Assembly (NCBI RefSeq): GCF_900156465.1
Contig: NZ_LT707064.1
Span: 3,859,001 to 3,923,000 of the forward strand
Length of the DNA: 64,000 bases
Direction: 5' to 3'
Origin: Pseudomonas sp. 7SR1
GTDB taxonomy: Bacteria; Pseudomonadota; Gammaproteobacteria; Pseudomonadales; Pseudomonadaceae
The translations under genes were made by a program, and so were the position numbers. Below the pieces are notes generated by a model. The model was not told where the DNA came from. It worked only from the letters and a program-made list of their open reading frames with translations, and did no database searches. The stretch's first letter is position 1. Each line of letters begins with the position of its first letter. Shown here piece by piece: positions 46,941 to 57,254 of the stretch.

Positions 46941-49900
46941 TTATGGTTGATCTTTCAGATTTTCAAAGTCTTCCAGAATCCCCTTGTTGCGCTGTCTCGC
47001 CAGCTTCATCACCCCCACGAAAAACACCGGCACGAACACCACCGCCAATGTCGCGGTGATCATCCCACCAATCACCCCGGTGCCGATGGCCTGCTGGCTC
47101 GCCGAACTGGCGCCGGTAGCGATGGCCAGGGGTACCACGCCGAGGATGAAGGCCAGGGAGGTCATGATGATCGGACGCAGGCGCAAGCGCGCGGCCTGGA
47201 GCGTGGCATCGACCAGGTCATGGCCTTCGTCGTAGAGGCTCTTGGCGAACTCGATGATCAGGATGGCGTTCTTGGCCGACAGGCCGATGATGGTGACCAG
47301 CCCCACCTTGAAGAACACATCGTTGGGCATCCCGCGCAACGACACCGCCAGCACCGCGCCAAGCACGCCCAGTGGCACCACCAACAGGACCGAGGTGGGG
47401 ATCGACCAGCTCTCGTACAGGGCTGCCAGGCACAGGAACACTACCAGCAGCGACAGGCCCAGCAGGATCGGCGCCTGGCTGCCGGACAGGCGCTCCTGCA
47501 ACGACAGCCCGGTCCATTCCTGGCCCAGTCCCGCCGGACCTCGGGCCACCAGGCGTTCGATTTCCGCCATGGCTTCGCCGGTGCTGTGGCCAGGCGCCGG
47601 TTCGCCGGAAATGCTGATGGCCGGGTAGCCGTTGTAGCGGGTCAGTTGCGTCGGGCCCTGGGTCCATCGGGCCTGGACAAAGGCCGACAGCGGCACCATT
47701 TTCCCGCTGTCGTTGCGCACATGGATCTTCAACAGATCGGCGACCTGGCTGCGTTGATCGCCTTCGGCCTGGACCACCACCCGCTGCATCCGCCCCTGGT
47801 TGGGGAAGTCGTTGATGTAGCTTGAGCCCACGGCAGTCGCCAGCACGTTGCCGACGTCGGCGAAAGACACCCCCAAGGCATTGGCTTGCTTACGGTCCAC
47901 TTCCAATTGCACTTGCGGCGCTTCGGCCAGGGCACTCTCGCGCACGTTCATCAGCACCGGGCTTTTTTCAGCGGCGGCGAGCAATTCGCTGCGAGCCTGC
48001 ATGAGGGTGGCGTGGCCGAGCCCACCGCGATCCTGCAAGCGGAACTCGAAACCGCTGGAAGTCCCCAGGCCATCCACTGGCGGCGGGAGAACAGCGAAGG
48101 CCACGGCATCCTTGATCCGGCCGAAGGCCTGGTTGGCGCGCTCGGCAATGGAGCTTGCCGAGTCGTCGCTGCCACGGTCCGACCAGTCCTTGAGGGTGGT
48201 GAACGCCAGCGCGGCATTCTGCCCGCTGCCGGAAAAGCTGAAGCCGAGGATCACCGTGCTGTCGCCCACCCCCGGCTCGCCGGCGTTGTGCGACTCGATC
48301 TGCTCGACCACCTGCACCGTGCGGTTCTTGCTCGCGCCGGGCGGCAGCTGGATATCGGTGATGGTATAGCCCTGGTCTTCCACCGGCAGGAAGGAGGAGG
48401 GCAAGCGACTGAACAGCAGGCCCAGGCTCACCAGCAATACGCCGTAGATCAGCAGATAGCGCCCGGTGCGTTTCAATGCATAGGCCACCCAACCTTGATA
48501 ACGATCACTCAATTGATCGAAACGCCGATTGAACCAGCCGAAGAATCCGCCTTTGGCGTGGTGTTCGCCCTGGGCGATGGGTTTTAACAAGGTCGCGCAA
48601 AGCGCCGGGGTCAACGTCAAGGCGAGGAAGGCTGAAAACAGAATCGACGTGGCCATGGACAGCGAGAACTGCCGATAGATGACCCCTACCGAGCCTTGCA
48701 TGAACGCCATCGGAATGAACACCGCCACCAGCACCAGGGTGATGCCGACGATCGCGCCGGTGATCTGCCGCATCGCCTTGCGCGTCGCCTCCCTGGGGGA
48801 CAAGCCCTCGCTGACCATGATCCGCTCGACGTTCTCCACCACCACGATGGCGTCGTCCACCAGGATGCCGATGGCCAGCACCATGCCGAACATGGTCAGC
48901 ACGTTGATGGAAAAACCCAGGGCAAGCATGGTGGCGAACGTCCCCATCAGGGCCACGGGCACCACCAGGGTCGGGATCAAGGTGTAGCGGATGTTCTGCA
49001 GGAACAGGAACATCACGGCGAACACCAGCAGCATGGCCTCGCCGAGGGTATAGACCACTTTGGTGATAGAGACTTTGACGAAAGGCGAGGTGTCGTAGGG
49101 GATCTTGTATTCCACGCCGGCCGGAAAATAGCGCGCCAGTTCGTCCATTTTTTCCCGTACCAGGGTCGCCGTGCTCAGGGCGTTGGCCCCGGGTGACAAC
49201 TGCACGCTGACGGCGGTGGACGGCTTGCCGTTCAAGCGCGTGGAAAATTGATATTCCTGGCTGCCGACCTCGACCCGGGCCACATCGGCGATGCGCACGG
49301 TAGAGCCGTCGGGATTGGCCTTGAGCACGATGTCGGCGAATTCTTCAGGCGTCGACAGTTGGCCCTTGACCAGGACGGTCGCGGTGATTTCCTGGGTGGT
49401 ACGGGTCGGCAGATCACCGATGCTGCCCGCCGACACCTGGGCATTCTGCGCCACGATGGCGGCGTTGACGTCGGCCGGCGTCAGGTTGAAGCCCAGCAGC
49501 TTCTGTGGGTCGATCCAGATCCGCATCGCCCGTTCGGCGCCGTACAACTGCGCCTTGCCGACACCGTCCAGGCGCTTGATCTCGTTCATCACGTTGCGCG
49601 CCAGGTAATCGCTGAGGGCCACATCGTCGAGCTTGCCGTCACTGGAGGTCAGGGTGATCAGCAACAGGAACCCGGCCGAGACCTTGTCCACCTGCAGGCC
49701 TTGCTGAGTGACCGCCTGAGGCAGGCGCGACTCCACGGCCTTGAGGCGATTCTGTACGTCGACCTGGGCCAGTTCGGGGTTGGTCCCGGGCTGGAACGTC
49801 GCGGTGATGGTGGCGCTGCCCAGGCTGCTCTGGGAACCGAAGTACAACAGGTTGTCGGCGCCGTTGAGCTCTTCTTCGATCAGGCTGACCACGCTTTCGT

Positions 49901-50072
49901 CCACGGTCTGCGCCGAGGCGCCCGGGTATACCGCATAGATCTCGATCTGCGGTGGCGCGACGTCCGGGTACTGCGCCACCGGCAGCTTCGGGATGGCCAG
50001 CGCACCGGCCAGCAGGATGAACAACGCCACCACCCAGGCGAACACCGGGCGGTCGATAAAGAACTGCGGCAT
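46941..50072 (-). CDS. RND efflux pump inner-membrane transporter (HAE1 family)
   Basis: 1043 residues, AcrB/MexB size. MPQFFIDRPVFAWVVALFIL starts helix 1; the proton-relay Asp pair is in GILVDDAIVVVENVER; GFSFSGSGQNAALAF is in the docking/porter region. It forms a tripartite drug exporter with the adaptor gene just upstream on this strand. No outer-membrane channel gene is nearby, so it may use an OprM-like channel from elsewhere. The gene order with a divergent two-component system recalls P. aeruginosa mexMN, but that is only an analogy. Confidence 0.95.
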   Translation of the reverse strand: MPQFFIDRPVFAWVVALFILLAGALAIPKLPVAQYPDVAPPQIEIYAVYPGASAQTVDESVVSLIEEELNGADNLLYFGSQSSLGSATITATFQPGTNPELAQVDVQNRLKAVESRLPQAVTQQGLQVDKVSAGFLLLITLTSSDGKLDDVALSDYLARNVMNEIKRLDGVGKAQLYGAERAMRIWIDPQKLLGFNLTPADVNAAIVAQNAQVSAGSIGDLPTRTTQEITATVLVKGQLSTPEEFADIVLKANPDGSTVRIADVARVEVGSQEYQFSTRLNGKPSTAVSVQLSPGANALSTATLVREKMDELARYFPAGVEYKIPYDTSPFVKVSITKVVYTLGEAMLLVFAVMFLFLQNIRYTLIPTLVVPVALMGTFATMLALGFSINVLTMFGMVLAIGILVDDAIVVVENVERIMVSEGLSPREATRKAMRQITGAIVGITLVLVAVFIPMAFMQGSVGVIYRQFSLSMATSILFSAFLALTLTPALCATLLKPIAQGEHHAKGGFFGWFNRRFDQLSDRYQGWVAYALKRTGRYLLIYGVLLVSLGLLFSRLPSSFLPVEDQGYTITDIQLPPGASKNRTVQVVEQIESHNAGEPGVGDSTVILGFSFSGSGQNAALAFTTLKDWSDRGSDDSASSIAERANQAFGRIKDAVAFAVLPPPVDGLGTSSGFEFRLQDRGGLGHATLMQARSELLAAAEKSPVLMNVRESALAEAPQVQLEVDRKQANALGVSFADVGNVLATAVGSSYINDFPNQGRMQRVVVQAEGDQRSQVADLLKIHVRNDSGKMVPLSAFVQARWTQGPTQLTRYNGYPAISISGEPAPGHSTGEAMAEIERLVARGPAGLGQEWTGLSLQERLSGSQAPILLGLSLLVVFLCLAALYESWSIPTSVLLVVPLGVLGAVLAVSLRGMPNDVFFKVGLVTIIGLSAKNAILIIEFAKSLYDEGHDLVDATLQAARLRLRPIIMTSLAFILGVVPLAIATGASSASQQAIGTGVIGGMITATLAVVFVPVFFVGVMKLARQRNKGILEDFENLKDQP

Positions 50073-50086
50073 AGGAAACGTCCTGC

Positions 50087-51244
50087 TTACTGCCCAGGGA
50101 CCTGGGCAAGGGGAAGAGGGGAGTCGTCGATCCGGACTTTTTCACCGGGGCGGGCGTGTTGCAGGCCTTGCACCACGATGCGGTCGCCGGGCTTCAGGCC
50201 GTGGGTGACGATCCAGCGGTCGTTTTGTACGGCGCCCAGTTCCACCGGTTGCAGGCTGACCTGTTGTTGCGCGTCGAGCAGCAATACCTGGGCCACGCCG
50301 GCGCTGTCTCGCTGGATGGCCTGTTGCGGCACGCTGATGCCTTGCCGATCGAAGGCTTGCTCCAGGCGTACGCGCACGAAGCTGCCCGGCAACAGGTCGA
50401 GGTCAGGGTTGGGAAATTCGCTGCGCAGGGTGATCTGGCCGGTGCCCGGGTCGACGGCGATGTCGGTGAACAGCAGCTTGCCCGGCAACGGGTAGAGGCT
50501 GCCGTCGTCCTGGATCAACGTGGCCTTGGCCTGGTCCTGGCCGACCTGCTGCAACTGTCCGGAGCGCAAGGCCCGGCGCAGCTCGTTGAGCTCGCGGGTC
50601 GATTGCGTAAGGTCGGCGTGGATCGGGTTCAATTGCTGGATGAGGGCCAGCGGCGTGGTTTCGTTCTGGCCCACCAGCGCGCCCTCGGTCACCAGTGCCC
50701 GGCCGATGCGCCCGGCAATCGGCGCGGTGACCGTGGCATAGTCCAGGTTCAGCCTGGCCCGCTCCACGGCGGCCTTGTTGGCGGCGACATCGGCGGCAGT
50801 CTGGCGGACGGCCGCGCGGGCATTGTCGTAGTCCTGGCCGCTGATGGCATTGTCGGCGATCAACTGCGAATAACGTTGCTCTTGCAGGCGGGCCTGGAAC
50901 GCGTTGGCCTCTGCCTTGCGCAACGCGGCTTCGGCGCTGTCCAGGTCGGCCTTGAACGGGGCCGGGTCGATGCGGAACAGCACATCGCCTTTCTTCACGT
51001 CGCTGCCTTCGCGATACACCCGTTGCAACACCACGCCGGGAACGCGTGCACGGACTTCGGCGGTTCGCGGCGCGGCGATGCGCCCGCTCAGTTCACTGCT
51101 GATGGACAGCGGCCGGGCCTGGATCGTTTCGATGGTTACGGTGGCCAGCGGCGCTTCGTCGGCCGGGGGCAAGGCGCTGTCGCAGGCGCTCAACAGCAGC
51201 GCCCCGAGCAACAGGCCCAGGGTGGCGAAGGTATTCGTTGACAT
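50087..51244 (-). CDS. RND efflux periplasmic adaptor (membrane fusion lipoprotein)
   Basis: 385 residues. Lipoprotein signal with lipobox LLSAC (Cys about 21). A hairpin coiled coil (about residues 100-165, AEAALRKAEANAFQARLQEQ) is flanked by lipoyl halves (VRARVPGVVLQRVYREGSDV and YATVTAPIAGRIGRALV) and a beta-barrel with a membrane-proximal domain. It joins the transporter encoded 14 bp downstream to an outer-membrane channel. Confidence 0.94.
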   Translation of the reverse strand: MSTNTFATLGLLLGALLLSACDSALPPADEAPLATVTIETIQARPLSISSELSGRIAAPRTAEVRARVPGVVLQRVYREGSDVKKGDVLFRIDPAPFKADLDSAEAALRKAEANAFQARLQEQRYSQLIADNAISGQDYDNARAAVRQTAADVAANKAAVERARLNLDYATVTAPIAGRIGRALVTEGALVGQNETTPLALIQQLNPIHADLTQSTRELNELRRALRSGQLQQVGQDQAKATLIQDDGSLYPLPGKLLFTDIAVDPGTGQITLRSEFPNPDLDLLPGSFVRVRLEQAFDRQGISVPQQAIQRDSAGVAQVLLLDAQQQVSLQPVELGAVQNDRWIVTHGLKPGDRIVVQGLQHARPGEKVRIDDSPLPLAQVPGQ

Positions 51245-51405
51245 GGTGCTTCCCCAATAATGAACGCTGCCATGCTACGGGGGGCGGCCGCAGGCAACGG
51301 TAAAGCTTTGTAGGGGGTGTGTGAAATTGTGTAAGGGTTTTGTTCGCGGGTGGGTGAGGGCGTATATCCTTGGCTGCTTGAGATTTTCCGCGCTTGTCCT
51401 ATCGC

Positions 51406-51472
51406 CATCGCGAGCAAGCTCGCCCCCACAATGATCACGCGAACCCTGTGGGGGCGAGCTTGCCCGCGATGA
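51406..51472. repeat. REP doublet, gtgggggcgagc variant
   Basis: cgcgagcaagctcgccccca and tgggggcgagcttgcccgcg face each other. It lies in the divergent gap between the adaptor gene and the response regulator, close to the latter's start. Confidence 0.88.
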
Positions 51473-51509
51473 GGCCTTGCCAGGCGCCCCAGCACTTTCT
51501 GGAAACACG

Positions 51510-52211
51510 ATGCCCAACATCCTCCTGGTCGAAGACGACACCGCCCTCTGCGAACTGATCGCCAGTTACCTGGAGCGCAACGGCTATCAGGTCAGCGTGC
51601 TCAGCCGTGGCGATCATGTGCGTGAGCGGGCGCGGGTCGACCCGCCGGACCTGGTGATCCTCGACCTCATGCTGCCAGGGCTGGACGGCTTGCAGGTCTG
51701 CCGTCTGCTGCGGGCCGACTCGGCGACGTTGCCGATCCTGATGCTCACCGCCCGGGACGACAGTCACGACCAGGTGCTCGGCCTGGAGATGGGCGCCGAC
51801 GACTACGTCACCAAGCCCTGCGAGCCACGGGTATTGCTGGCGCGGGTGCGCACCTTGCTGCGGCGCAGCAGCCTCACCGAACCCCAGACGGCCAACGACC
51901 GCATCCTGATGGGCAACCTGTGCATCGACTTGTCCGAGCGCACCGTGATCTGGCGCGGCCAGCCGGTGGAACTGTCCAGTGGCGAATACAACCTGCTGGT
52001 GGTGCTGGCACGGCATTCGGGGGAAGTGCTGAGCCGCGACCAGATCCTGCAACGCCTGCGGGGCATCGAGTTCAACGGCACCGACCGTTCGGTGGACGTG
52101 GCGATATCCAAGCTGCGCCGCAAGTTCGACGACAACGCCGGCGAGGCGCGCAAGATCAAGACCGTGTGGGGCAAGGGTTACCTGTTCAGCCGTTCCGAGT
52201 GGGAATGCTGA
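51510..52211 (+). CDS. OmpR-family response regulator
   Basis: 233 residues. The receiver has the acidic pair in LLVEDDTAL, acceptor Asp in LVILDLMLPGLDG and Lys in DDYVTKPCEP; the C-terminal winged helix includes LSSGEYNLLVVLARHSGEVLS and DRSVDVAISKLRRKFD. GGAA lies before the ATG at 51510. It resembles RstA-like regulators. Its gene is followed four bases later by a kinase gene and diverges from the RND pump, its likely target. Confidence 0.93.
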   Translation: MPNILLVEDDTALCELIASYLERNGYQVSVLSRGDHVRERARVDPPDLVILDLMLPGLDGLQVCRLLRADSATLPILMLTARDDSHDQVLGLEMGADDYVTKPCEPRVLLARVRTLLRRSSLTEPQTANDRILMGNLCIDLSERTVIWRGQPVELSSGEYNLLVVLARHSGEVLSRDQILQRLRGIEFNGTDRSVDVAISKLRRKFDDNAGEARKIKTVWGKGYLFSRSEWEC

Positions 52212-52215
52212 GCCC

Positions 52216-53520
52216 ATGTGGAAACTGCTGATCCGTCTTTACCTGGTGACCATCGTCTCCTACAGCGCGGCGATCTACCTGATGCCCGAACTGGTGATCC
52301 GCCTGTTCCACGAGCGCTTCCTGACCTATAACCTCGACTATTCACGTGGCCTGCAAACCCTGATGGTCAAGCAGTTCCATGCAGCGCCCGTGGCGCAGTG
52401 GCCGGCGCTGGCGGCGCAGATGGACAAGGAATTCGACCCGCTGCGCATCGAGCTGGCGTCCATCGACGACAGCGGTTTCAGCCCCGACGAGCAGGCGCGC
52501 CTCAAGCGCGGTGAGAACGTGGTGCGCCTCGGCGAATGGGGCTGGCGGACCCTGGCGGTGTCGCCCCTGGACGGGCAGGTGGCGGTCAAGATGGTCGTGC
52601 CGCCGGATCCGGCCGATGTCAGCTGGTTGTACTGGAGCATCAACGTGTTGATCGGCGCGACGCTGCTCGCCTGCCTGTTGCTCTGGCTGCGCCCCCACTG
52701 GCGCGATCTGGAGCGCCTCAAGCGCACCGCCGAACGTTTCGGCAAGGGGCATTTGAGCGAACGAACCCTCATCGCCTCCAGCTCCAACATCGGCAGCCTG
52801 GCCCATGTGTTCGATACCATGGCCGGCGACATCGAGAACCTGCTCAACCAGCAGCGCGACTTGCTCAACGCCGTCTCCCACGAACTGCGCACACCCTTGA
52901 CCCGGCTCGACTTCGGCCTGGCCCTGGCACTGTCCGATGACCTGCCACCGGCCAGCCGCGAACGCCTGCAAGGGTTGGTGGCGCACATTCGCGAGCTGGA
53001 CGAACTGGTGCTGGAGTTGCTGTCCTACAGTCGCCTGCAGAACCCCGAGCGCCTGCCCGAGCGGGTCGAGGTGCCGCTGGACGAGTTCATCGACAGCATC
53101 CTGGGCAGTGTCGATGAAGACCTGGCAGCGCCGGACGTGGTGATCGACGTGCTGTTGCACGGCACCCTGGAGCGTTTCGTGCTGGATCCGCGCCTGACCG
53201 CCCGGGCGCTGCAGAATCTGTTGCGCAACGCCATGCGCTATTGCGAAAAGCGCATCCAGGTCGGGGTGCTGGTCAGCGACCAGGGCTGCGAGATCTGGGT
53301 GGACGACGATGGCATCGGCATTCCCGACGACGAGCGCGAGCGGGTGTTCGAGCCGTTCTACCGCCTGGATCGCAGCCGTGACCGTGCCACCGGCGGCTTC
53401 GGCCTCGGCCTGGCCATCAGTCGCCGCGCCCTGGAGGCCCAGGGCGGCACGTTGACGGTCGAGCCCTCGCCCCTGGGCGGCGCGCGGTTCAGGCTGTGGC
53501 TGGCGACGCCCCAGTCATAG
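52216..53520 (+). CDS. Sensor histidine kinase of the RND-linked two-component system
   Basis: 434 residues. Helices at about 5-22 and 145-165 flank a periplasmic domain of about 120 residues, then a HAMP linker, the phospho-acceptor His in LNAVSHELRTPLTRLDFG, the N box LLRNAMRYCE and ATP-lid motifs DDDGIGIPDDE and GFGLGLAISR. Structure is RstB-like. Signal unknown. Confidence 0.93.
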   Translation: MWKLLIRLYLVTIVSYSAAIYLMPELVIRLFHERFLTYNLDYSRGLQTLMVKQFHAAPVAQWPALAAQMDKEFDPLRIELASIDDSGFSPDEQARLKRGENVVRLGEWGWRTLAVSPLDGQVAVKMVVPPDPADVSWLYWSINVLIGATLLACLLLWLRPHWRDLERLKRTAERFGKGHLSERTLIASSSNIGSLAHVFDTMAGDIENLLNQQRDLLNAVSHELRTPLTRLDFGLALALSDDLPPASRERLQGLVAHIRELDELVLELLSYSRLQNPERLPERVEVPLDEFIDSILGSVDEDLAAPDVVIDVLLHGTLERFVLDPRLTARALQNLLRNAMRYCEKRIQVGVLVSDQGCEIWVDDDGIGIPDDERERVFEPFYRLDRSRDRATGGFGLGLAISRRALEAQGGTLTVEPSPLGGARFRLWLATPQS

Positions 53521-53532
53521 GCTACGGTTTCC

Positions 53533-53575
53533 CGTGGCGAGGGGATTTATCCCCGCAGGAGCGCGAAGCGGTCCC
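53533..53575. repeat. Single REP-type palindrome
   Basis: Contains gtggcgaggggatttatccc with self-complementary gggga/tcccc, plus gcgcgaagcg; same class as 2251 and 23452, here as one unit between convergent genes. Confidence 0.75.
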
Positions 53576-53577
53576 TT

Positions 53578-54225
53578 TCACCCGAACAACCCCGCCGCGA
53601 TATTGATCGAGAACCCCAGGATCGCGGTGTTGAACACGAAGCCGATCAACGATTGTGCCAGCACGATCTTGCGCAACTGCCGGGTGGCGACGCCCACGTC
53701 CGAGGTCTGCACCGCCACGCCGATGGTGAACGAGAAATAAAGGAAGTCCCAATAGTTGGGCGTGGTCAGGCCTTCGGCGAAGCGCAAGGCCGGCTCCTTG
53801 CCGTCCCAGGTGTAATACAGTCGTGCATAGTGGACACTGAAGATCACGCCGATCAGCAACCATGAACCCAGCACCGTGAGTGCGGTGAAGCCATAGTGCA
53901 GCAGCTTGCCGGATGCCTGCAGGTCACGGCTGCCGGCCAGTTCCAGGGTGATGGTCGCCAGGCTGGCCAGTGCCGCGATGCAGACCATCAGCAGGACCAG
54001 CCCGGCGTTCTCGTCTTCGATTTCGGCGATGCGCCGGACATCGGGTGCCTTGGCCTTCACGGTCAGCCAGAACATCAATGCCAGGTACGTCCAGACCCCG
54101 ACATTCCAGCCGATCAGGATCCTGCCGATGACCGAGTCGGCGGGCGCCAGCACACCCGCCGTCAGCCCCAACAGTGCGGCGGCGCAGAGACGTGGGTGGG
54201 TACGGGGCAGGAAGGACATGGACAC
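53578..54225 (-). CDS. DUF1345 membrane protein
   Basis: 215 residues from a GTG at 54225 (AGG five bases upstream); an ATG two codons later is possible. About five transmembrane helices and the family segment [25 protein letters not shown]1345 proteins are small inner-membrane proteins of unknown role with a pore-loop-like motif. Begins six bases after the stop of pncA and is probably cotranscribed with it. Confidence 0.88.
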   Translation of the reverse strand: MSMSFLPRTHPRLCAAALLGLTAGVLAPADSVIGRILIGWNVGVWTYLALMFWLTVKAKAPDVRRIAEIEDENAGLVLLMVCIAALASLATITLELAGSRDLQASGKLLHYGFTALTVLGSWLLIGVIFSVHYARLYYTWDGKEPALRFAEGLTTPNYWDFLYFSFTIGVAVQTSDVGVATRQLRKIVLAQSLIGFVFNTAILGFSINIAAGLFG

Positions 54226-54231
54226 CAGAGC

Positions 54232-54873
54232 CTAGCCTGTCAGGACGCTGGACTGGATCAGCTCTACGTTCGCTTCCTGCATCCGCCGGATTGCCGATTC
54301 CATCGAGCCCTCGGTGTCGATACCCCGGCAGGCGTCGAGCAGCACGAAGGCATTGAACCCCGCCGCCCGGGCATCCAGGGCCGAGAACATCACGCAGAAA
54401 TCCAGGGCCAGGCCCACCAGGTATACGGTGTCGATGCCGCGTTCCTTGAGGTAGCCGGTCAGGCCGGTGGGAGTCTGGCGGTCAGCTTCCATGAAGGCCG
54501 AATAACTGTCGATGCCCGGGTTGCACCCCTTGCGAATGATCAGCTGTGCGTGGGGCAGGTCCAGTGCCGGGTGCAGCTCGGCGCCCTGGGTACCCTGGAT
54601 GCAGTGGTCGGGCCAGAGCTTCTGCTCGCCGTAGGGCAGTTCGATCAGGTCGAAAGGTTGTCTGCCCGGATGACTGGAGGCAAACGAGGCATGCCCGGCA
54701 GGGTGCCAGTCCTGCGCGAGAATGACCTGCCTGAATGAGCGGCCCAGCCGGTTGATCAACGGCACGATTTCATCGCCCCCTGGAACGGCCAGTTGGCCAC
54801 CTGGGATGAAATCGTTCTGTACGTCGATCACCAGCAGCGCGGTGTTCGTGGTTCGGGTGTCGTGCACTGGCAT
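54232..54873 (-). CDS. pncA: Nicotinamidase PncA
   Basis: 213 residues, isochorismatase-like fold. Catalytic Asp17 is in LLVIDVQNDF, Lys in IIRKGCNPGID and Cys in LALDFCVMFSA; the zinc-binding QDWHPAGHASFAS segment separates it from generic isochorismatases. It deamidates nicotinamide to nicotinate in NAD salvage. AAGGAG precedes the ATG at 54873. Confidence 0.93.
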   Translation of the reverse strand: MPVHDTRTTNTALLVIDVQNDFIPGGQLAVPGGDEIVPLINRLGRSFRQVILAQDWHPAGHASFASSHPGRQPFDLIELPYGEQKLWPDHCIQGTQGAELHPALDLPHAQLIIRKGCNPGIDSYSAFMEADRQTPTGLTGYLKERGIDTVYLVGLALDFCVMFSALDARAAGFNAFVLLDACRGIDTEGSMESAIRRMQEANVELIQSSVLTG

Positions 54874-55168
54874 GGCTGCAATCTCCTTATAAGGCCTCCC
54901 CAGCTTAGCCAAACAGGCTTTGGATCAGTGTGTTTTTTTGCAAGACCAATGAGTCGGCACCTGACCCGATCGGCAACGTGCATATCGGCAGGCACTTCTT
55001 GTATGCGAGTCAGCCAGCGCTCGCCATCAGGGGCTGGGGCGCGAAGTGTCTTTCGTCGCAAATAATGGCTTTTTGATATTTGTGGCGATGCGTCTGCGGC
55101 GCGCTTGTGTACAATCGCAACCTAAACCGGGCATGGAGGCAGTTCGGCTTCAGTACGAGAAAACATCC

Positions 55169-57247
55169 ATGCTTATCGGCAGTTATTCCCCCGCCCTTGT
55201 TTTGATTTCCCTCCTGGTCGCTGTCCTGGCATCTTATACCGCGCTGGACCTGGCCGGCCGTATCGCCACCACCCAGGGGCGCGCCGCCCGGTTGTGGATG
55301 ACCGGTGGCGCGCTGGCGATGGGGGTGGGTGTCTGGTCCATGCATTTCATCGGCATGCTGGCGTTCACCCTGCCCATAGAGCTTGGCTACGACGTCTCGA
55401 TCACCGCGCTGTCGTTGCTGATCGCCATCCTTTCCTGCGGTTTCGCCCTGTGGCTGGTCAGCCAGCCCCGGCTGCCTGCCTGGCAGTTGGCTTTCGGCGC
55501 GCTGTTCATGGGGGCCGGCATCAGTGCCATGCACTACACCGGCATGGCAGCGCTGCAGATGCAGCCGGGGATCGACTACGACCCGACGCTGTTCGGCGCC
55601 TCGCTGGTGATCGCGGTGGGGGCTTCGGCGGCTGCCTTGTGGATCGCCTTTCGCCTGCGCCAGAACACGCCGCACGTACGACTGGCACGTGCCGGCGCGG
55701 CGGTGATCATGGGTATTGCCATTGTCGGCATGCACTACACCGGCATGGCCGGGGCACGGTTCAGCGAGGGCAGTTTCTGCGGCGCCCTTGGCGGATTGAG
55801 CGGCAAGGGCCTGGACAACCTGGTGCTGATCACGACCCTGGCGGTGCTGTCCATTGCCTTGCTGACATCGATACTCGACGCTCGCCTGGAAGCCCGCACC
55901 GCGGAGCTGGCGCAATCCTTGACCCTGGCCAACCGGGAATTGACCCAGCTGGCCTTGCACGACCCCCTGACCGGGTTGCCCAACCGCGTGTTGCTGGCCG
56001 ACCGCATCGGCCAGGCGATGTACCGGGTGCGGGAGCAGGGCGGTTGCTTTGCCTTGATGTTCATCGACCTGGACGGCTTCAAGCCGGTCAACGACGCTTT
56101 CGGTCATCACATGGGTGACCTGTTGTTGCGCGAGGTGGCCCTGCGCCTGCGCGAAGACCTGCGCAGCCAGGACACCCTGGCGCGAATTGGCGGTGACGAA
56201 TTCGTGTTGCTGGTGCAATTGGCCGAAGCGGATGACGCCTTGCGGCTGGCGGCGCGCCAGGTGGGGTTGATCGGTCGTACGTTCCGGGTCGCCGAGCATG
56301 AGCTGCAGATTTCCGCCAGCGTCGGCATTGCGCTGTATCCGGGCAACGGCCATAGCGCCGAAGAGTTGCTGATGAATGCCGATGCGGCGATGTATCACGC
56401 CAAAGGCACTGGCAAGAACGGCTACAGTTTTTTCGACGCGTCGATGAACAGCAATGCCCGCCGCCAGCTGCAACTGCTTCAGGATCTGCGTATCGCCGTC
56501 GAACAGCGGCAGTTCAGCCTGCATTACCAGCCCAAGTTCGACGCCGCCAACGGTCGTCCGGTCGGTGCCGAGGCCTTGTTGCGCTGGGTTCATCCGACCC
56601 AGGGCCTGTTGATGCCCGATACCTTCATCGACCTGGCGGAAAAGACCGGCCTGATCATCGCCATCGGCGAATGGGTGCTCAACGAGGCCTGTCGCCAGAT
56701 GCGCGAATGGTACGTGCTCGGCTATACCGACTGGCGCATCGCGGTGAACCTGTCGGCGTTGCAGTTCTGCCACGCGGGCCTGGTGCAAAGCGTGGCCACG
56801 GCGCTGGCGACGCACTGCCTGCCGGCCAACAGCCTGACCCTGGAAATCACTGAAACCACGGCCATGAGCGACGCGGATGCGAGCATGACGGTGTTGCAAC
56901 AGCTATCGGACATGGGCGTGGACTTGTCCATCGACGACTTCGGTACCGGCTATTCGAGCCTGATGTACCTCAAGCGCCTTCCGGCCAATGAATTGAAGAT
57001 CGATCGCGGTTTCGTGCGTGACCTGGAGCATGACAGCGACGATGCGGCCATCGTCTCGGCCATTGTCGCCCTCGGCCAGGCCCTGGGCCTGCGCATTGTC
57101 GCCGAAGGTGTGGAGACCGATGTGCAGCAGAGCTTCCTGACCCGGTTGGGCTGCGATTCGTTGCAAGGCTACCTGCTGGGCCATCCGTTGCCGGCGGAGC
57201 GTTTCCTGCAGAATATCCGCCAGGCGCCACGGATGGTGGCGGTCTGA
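55169..57247 (+). CDS. mucR: MHYT-GGDEF-EAL c-di-GMP enzyme (MucR-like)
   Basis: 692 residues. The MHYT membrane sensor (about 1-230) has seven helices with WSMHFIGM, AMHYTGMAALQ and GMHYTGMAGA, putative copper ligands for O2/NO sensing. The GGDEF domain keeps RIGGDEFVLL and the EAL domain keeps GAEALLRW and DDFGTGYSSL, so both synthase and phosphodiesterase sites look intact. Size and layout match P. aeruginosa MucR, which links c-di-GMP to alginate; the other MHYT protein, NbdA, has a degenerate GGDEF. The start at 55169 opens helix 1. Confidence 0.88.
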   Translation: MLIGSYSPALVLISLLVAVLASYTALDLAGRIATTQGRAARLWMTGGALAMGVGVWSMHFIGMLAFTLPIELGYDVSITALSLLIAILSCGFALWLVSQPRLPAWQLAFGALFMGAGISAMHYTGMAALQMQPGIDYDPTLFGASLVIAVGASAAALWIAFRLRQNTPHVRLARAGAAVIMGIAIVGMHYTGMAGARFSEGSFCGALGGLSGKGLDNLVLITTLAVLSIALLTSILDARLEARTAELAQSLTLANRELTQLALHDPLTGLPNRVLLADRIGQAMYRVREQGGCFALMFIDLDGFKPVNDAFGHHMGDLLLREVALRLREDLRSQDTLARIGGDEFVLLVQLAEADDALRLAARQVGLIGRTFRVAEHELQISASVGIALYPGNGHSAEELLMNADAAMYHAKGTGKNGYSFFDASMNSNARRQLQLLQDLRIAVEQRQFSLHYQPKFDAANGRPVGAEALLRWVHPTQGLLMPDTFIDLAEKTGLIIAIGEWVLNEACRQMREWYVLGYTDWRIAVNLSALQFCHAGLVQSVATALATHCLPANSLTLEITETTAMSDADASMTVLQQLSDMGVDLSIDDFGTGYSSLMYLKRLPANELKIDRGFVRDLEHDSDDAAIVSAIVALGQALGLRIVAEGVETDVQQSFLTRLGCDSLQGYLLGHPLPAERFLQNIRQAPRMVAV

Positions 57248-57254
57248 CTGGGCG

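Noticed and set aside
55010..56899. A 629-codon open frame opposite the MHYT-GGDEF-EAL gene
   Set aside because: Its composition (Gln, His, Arg and Ala runs) is typical of antisense frames in GC-rich DNA, and the other strand has clear catalytic motifs.
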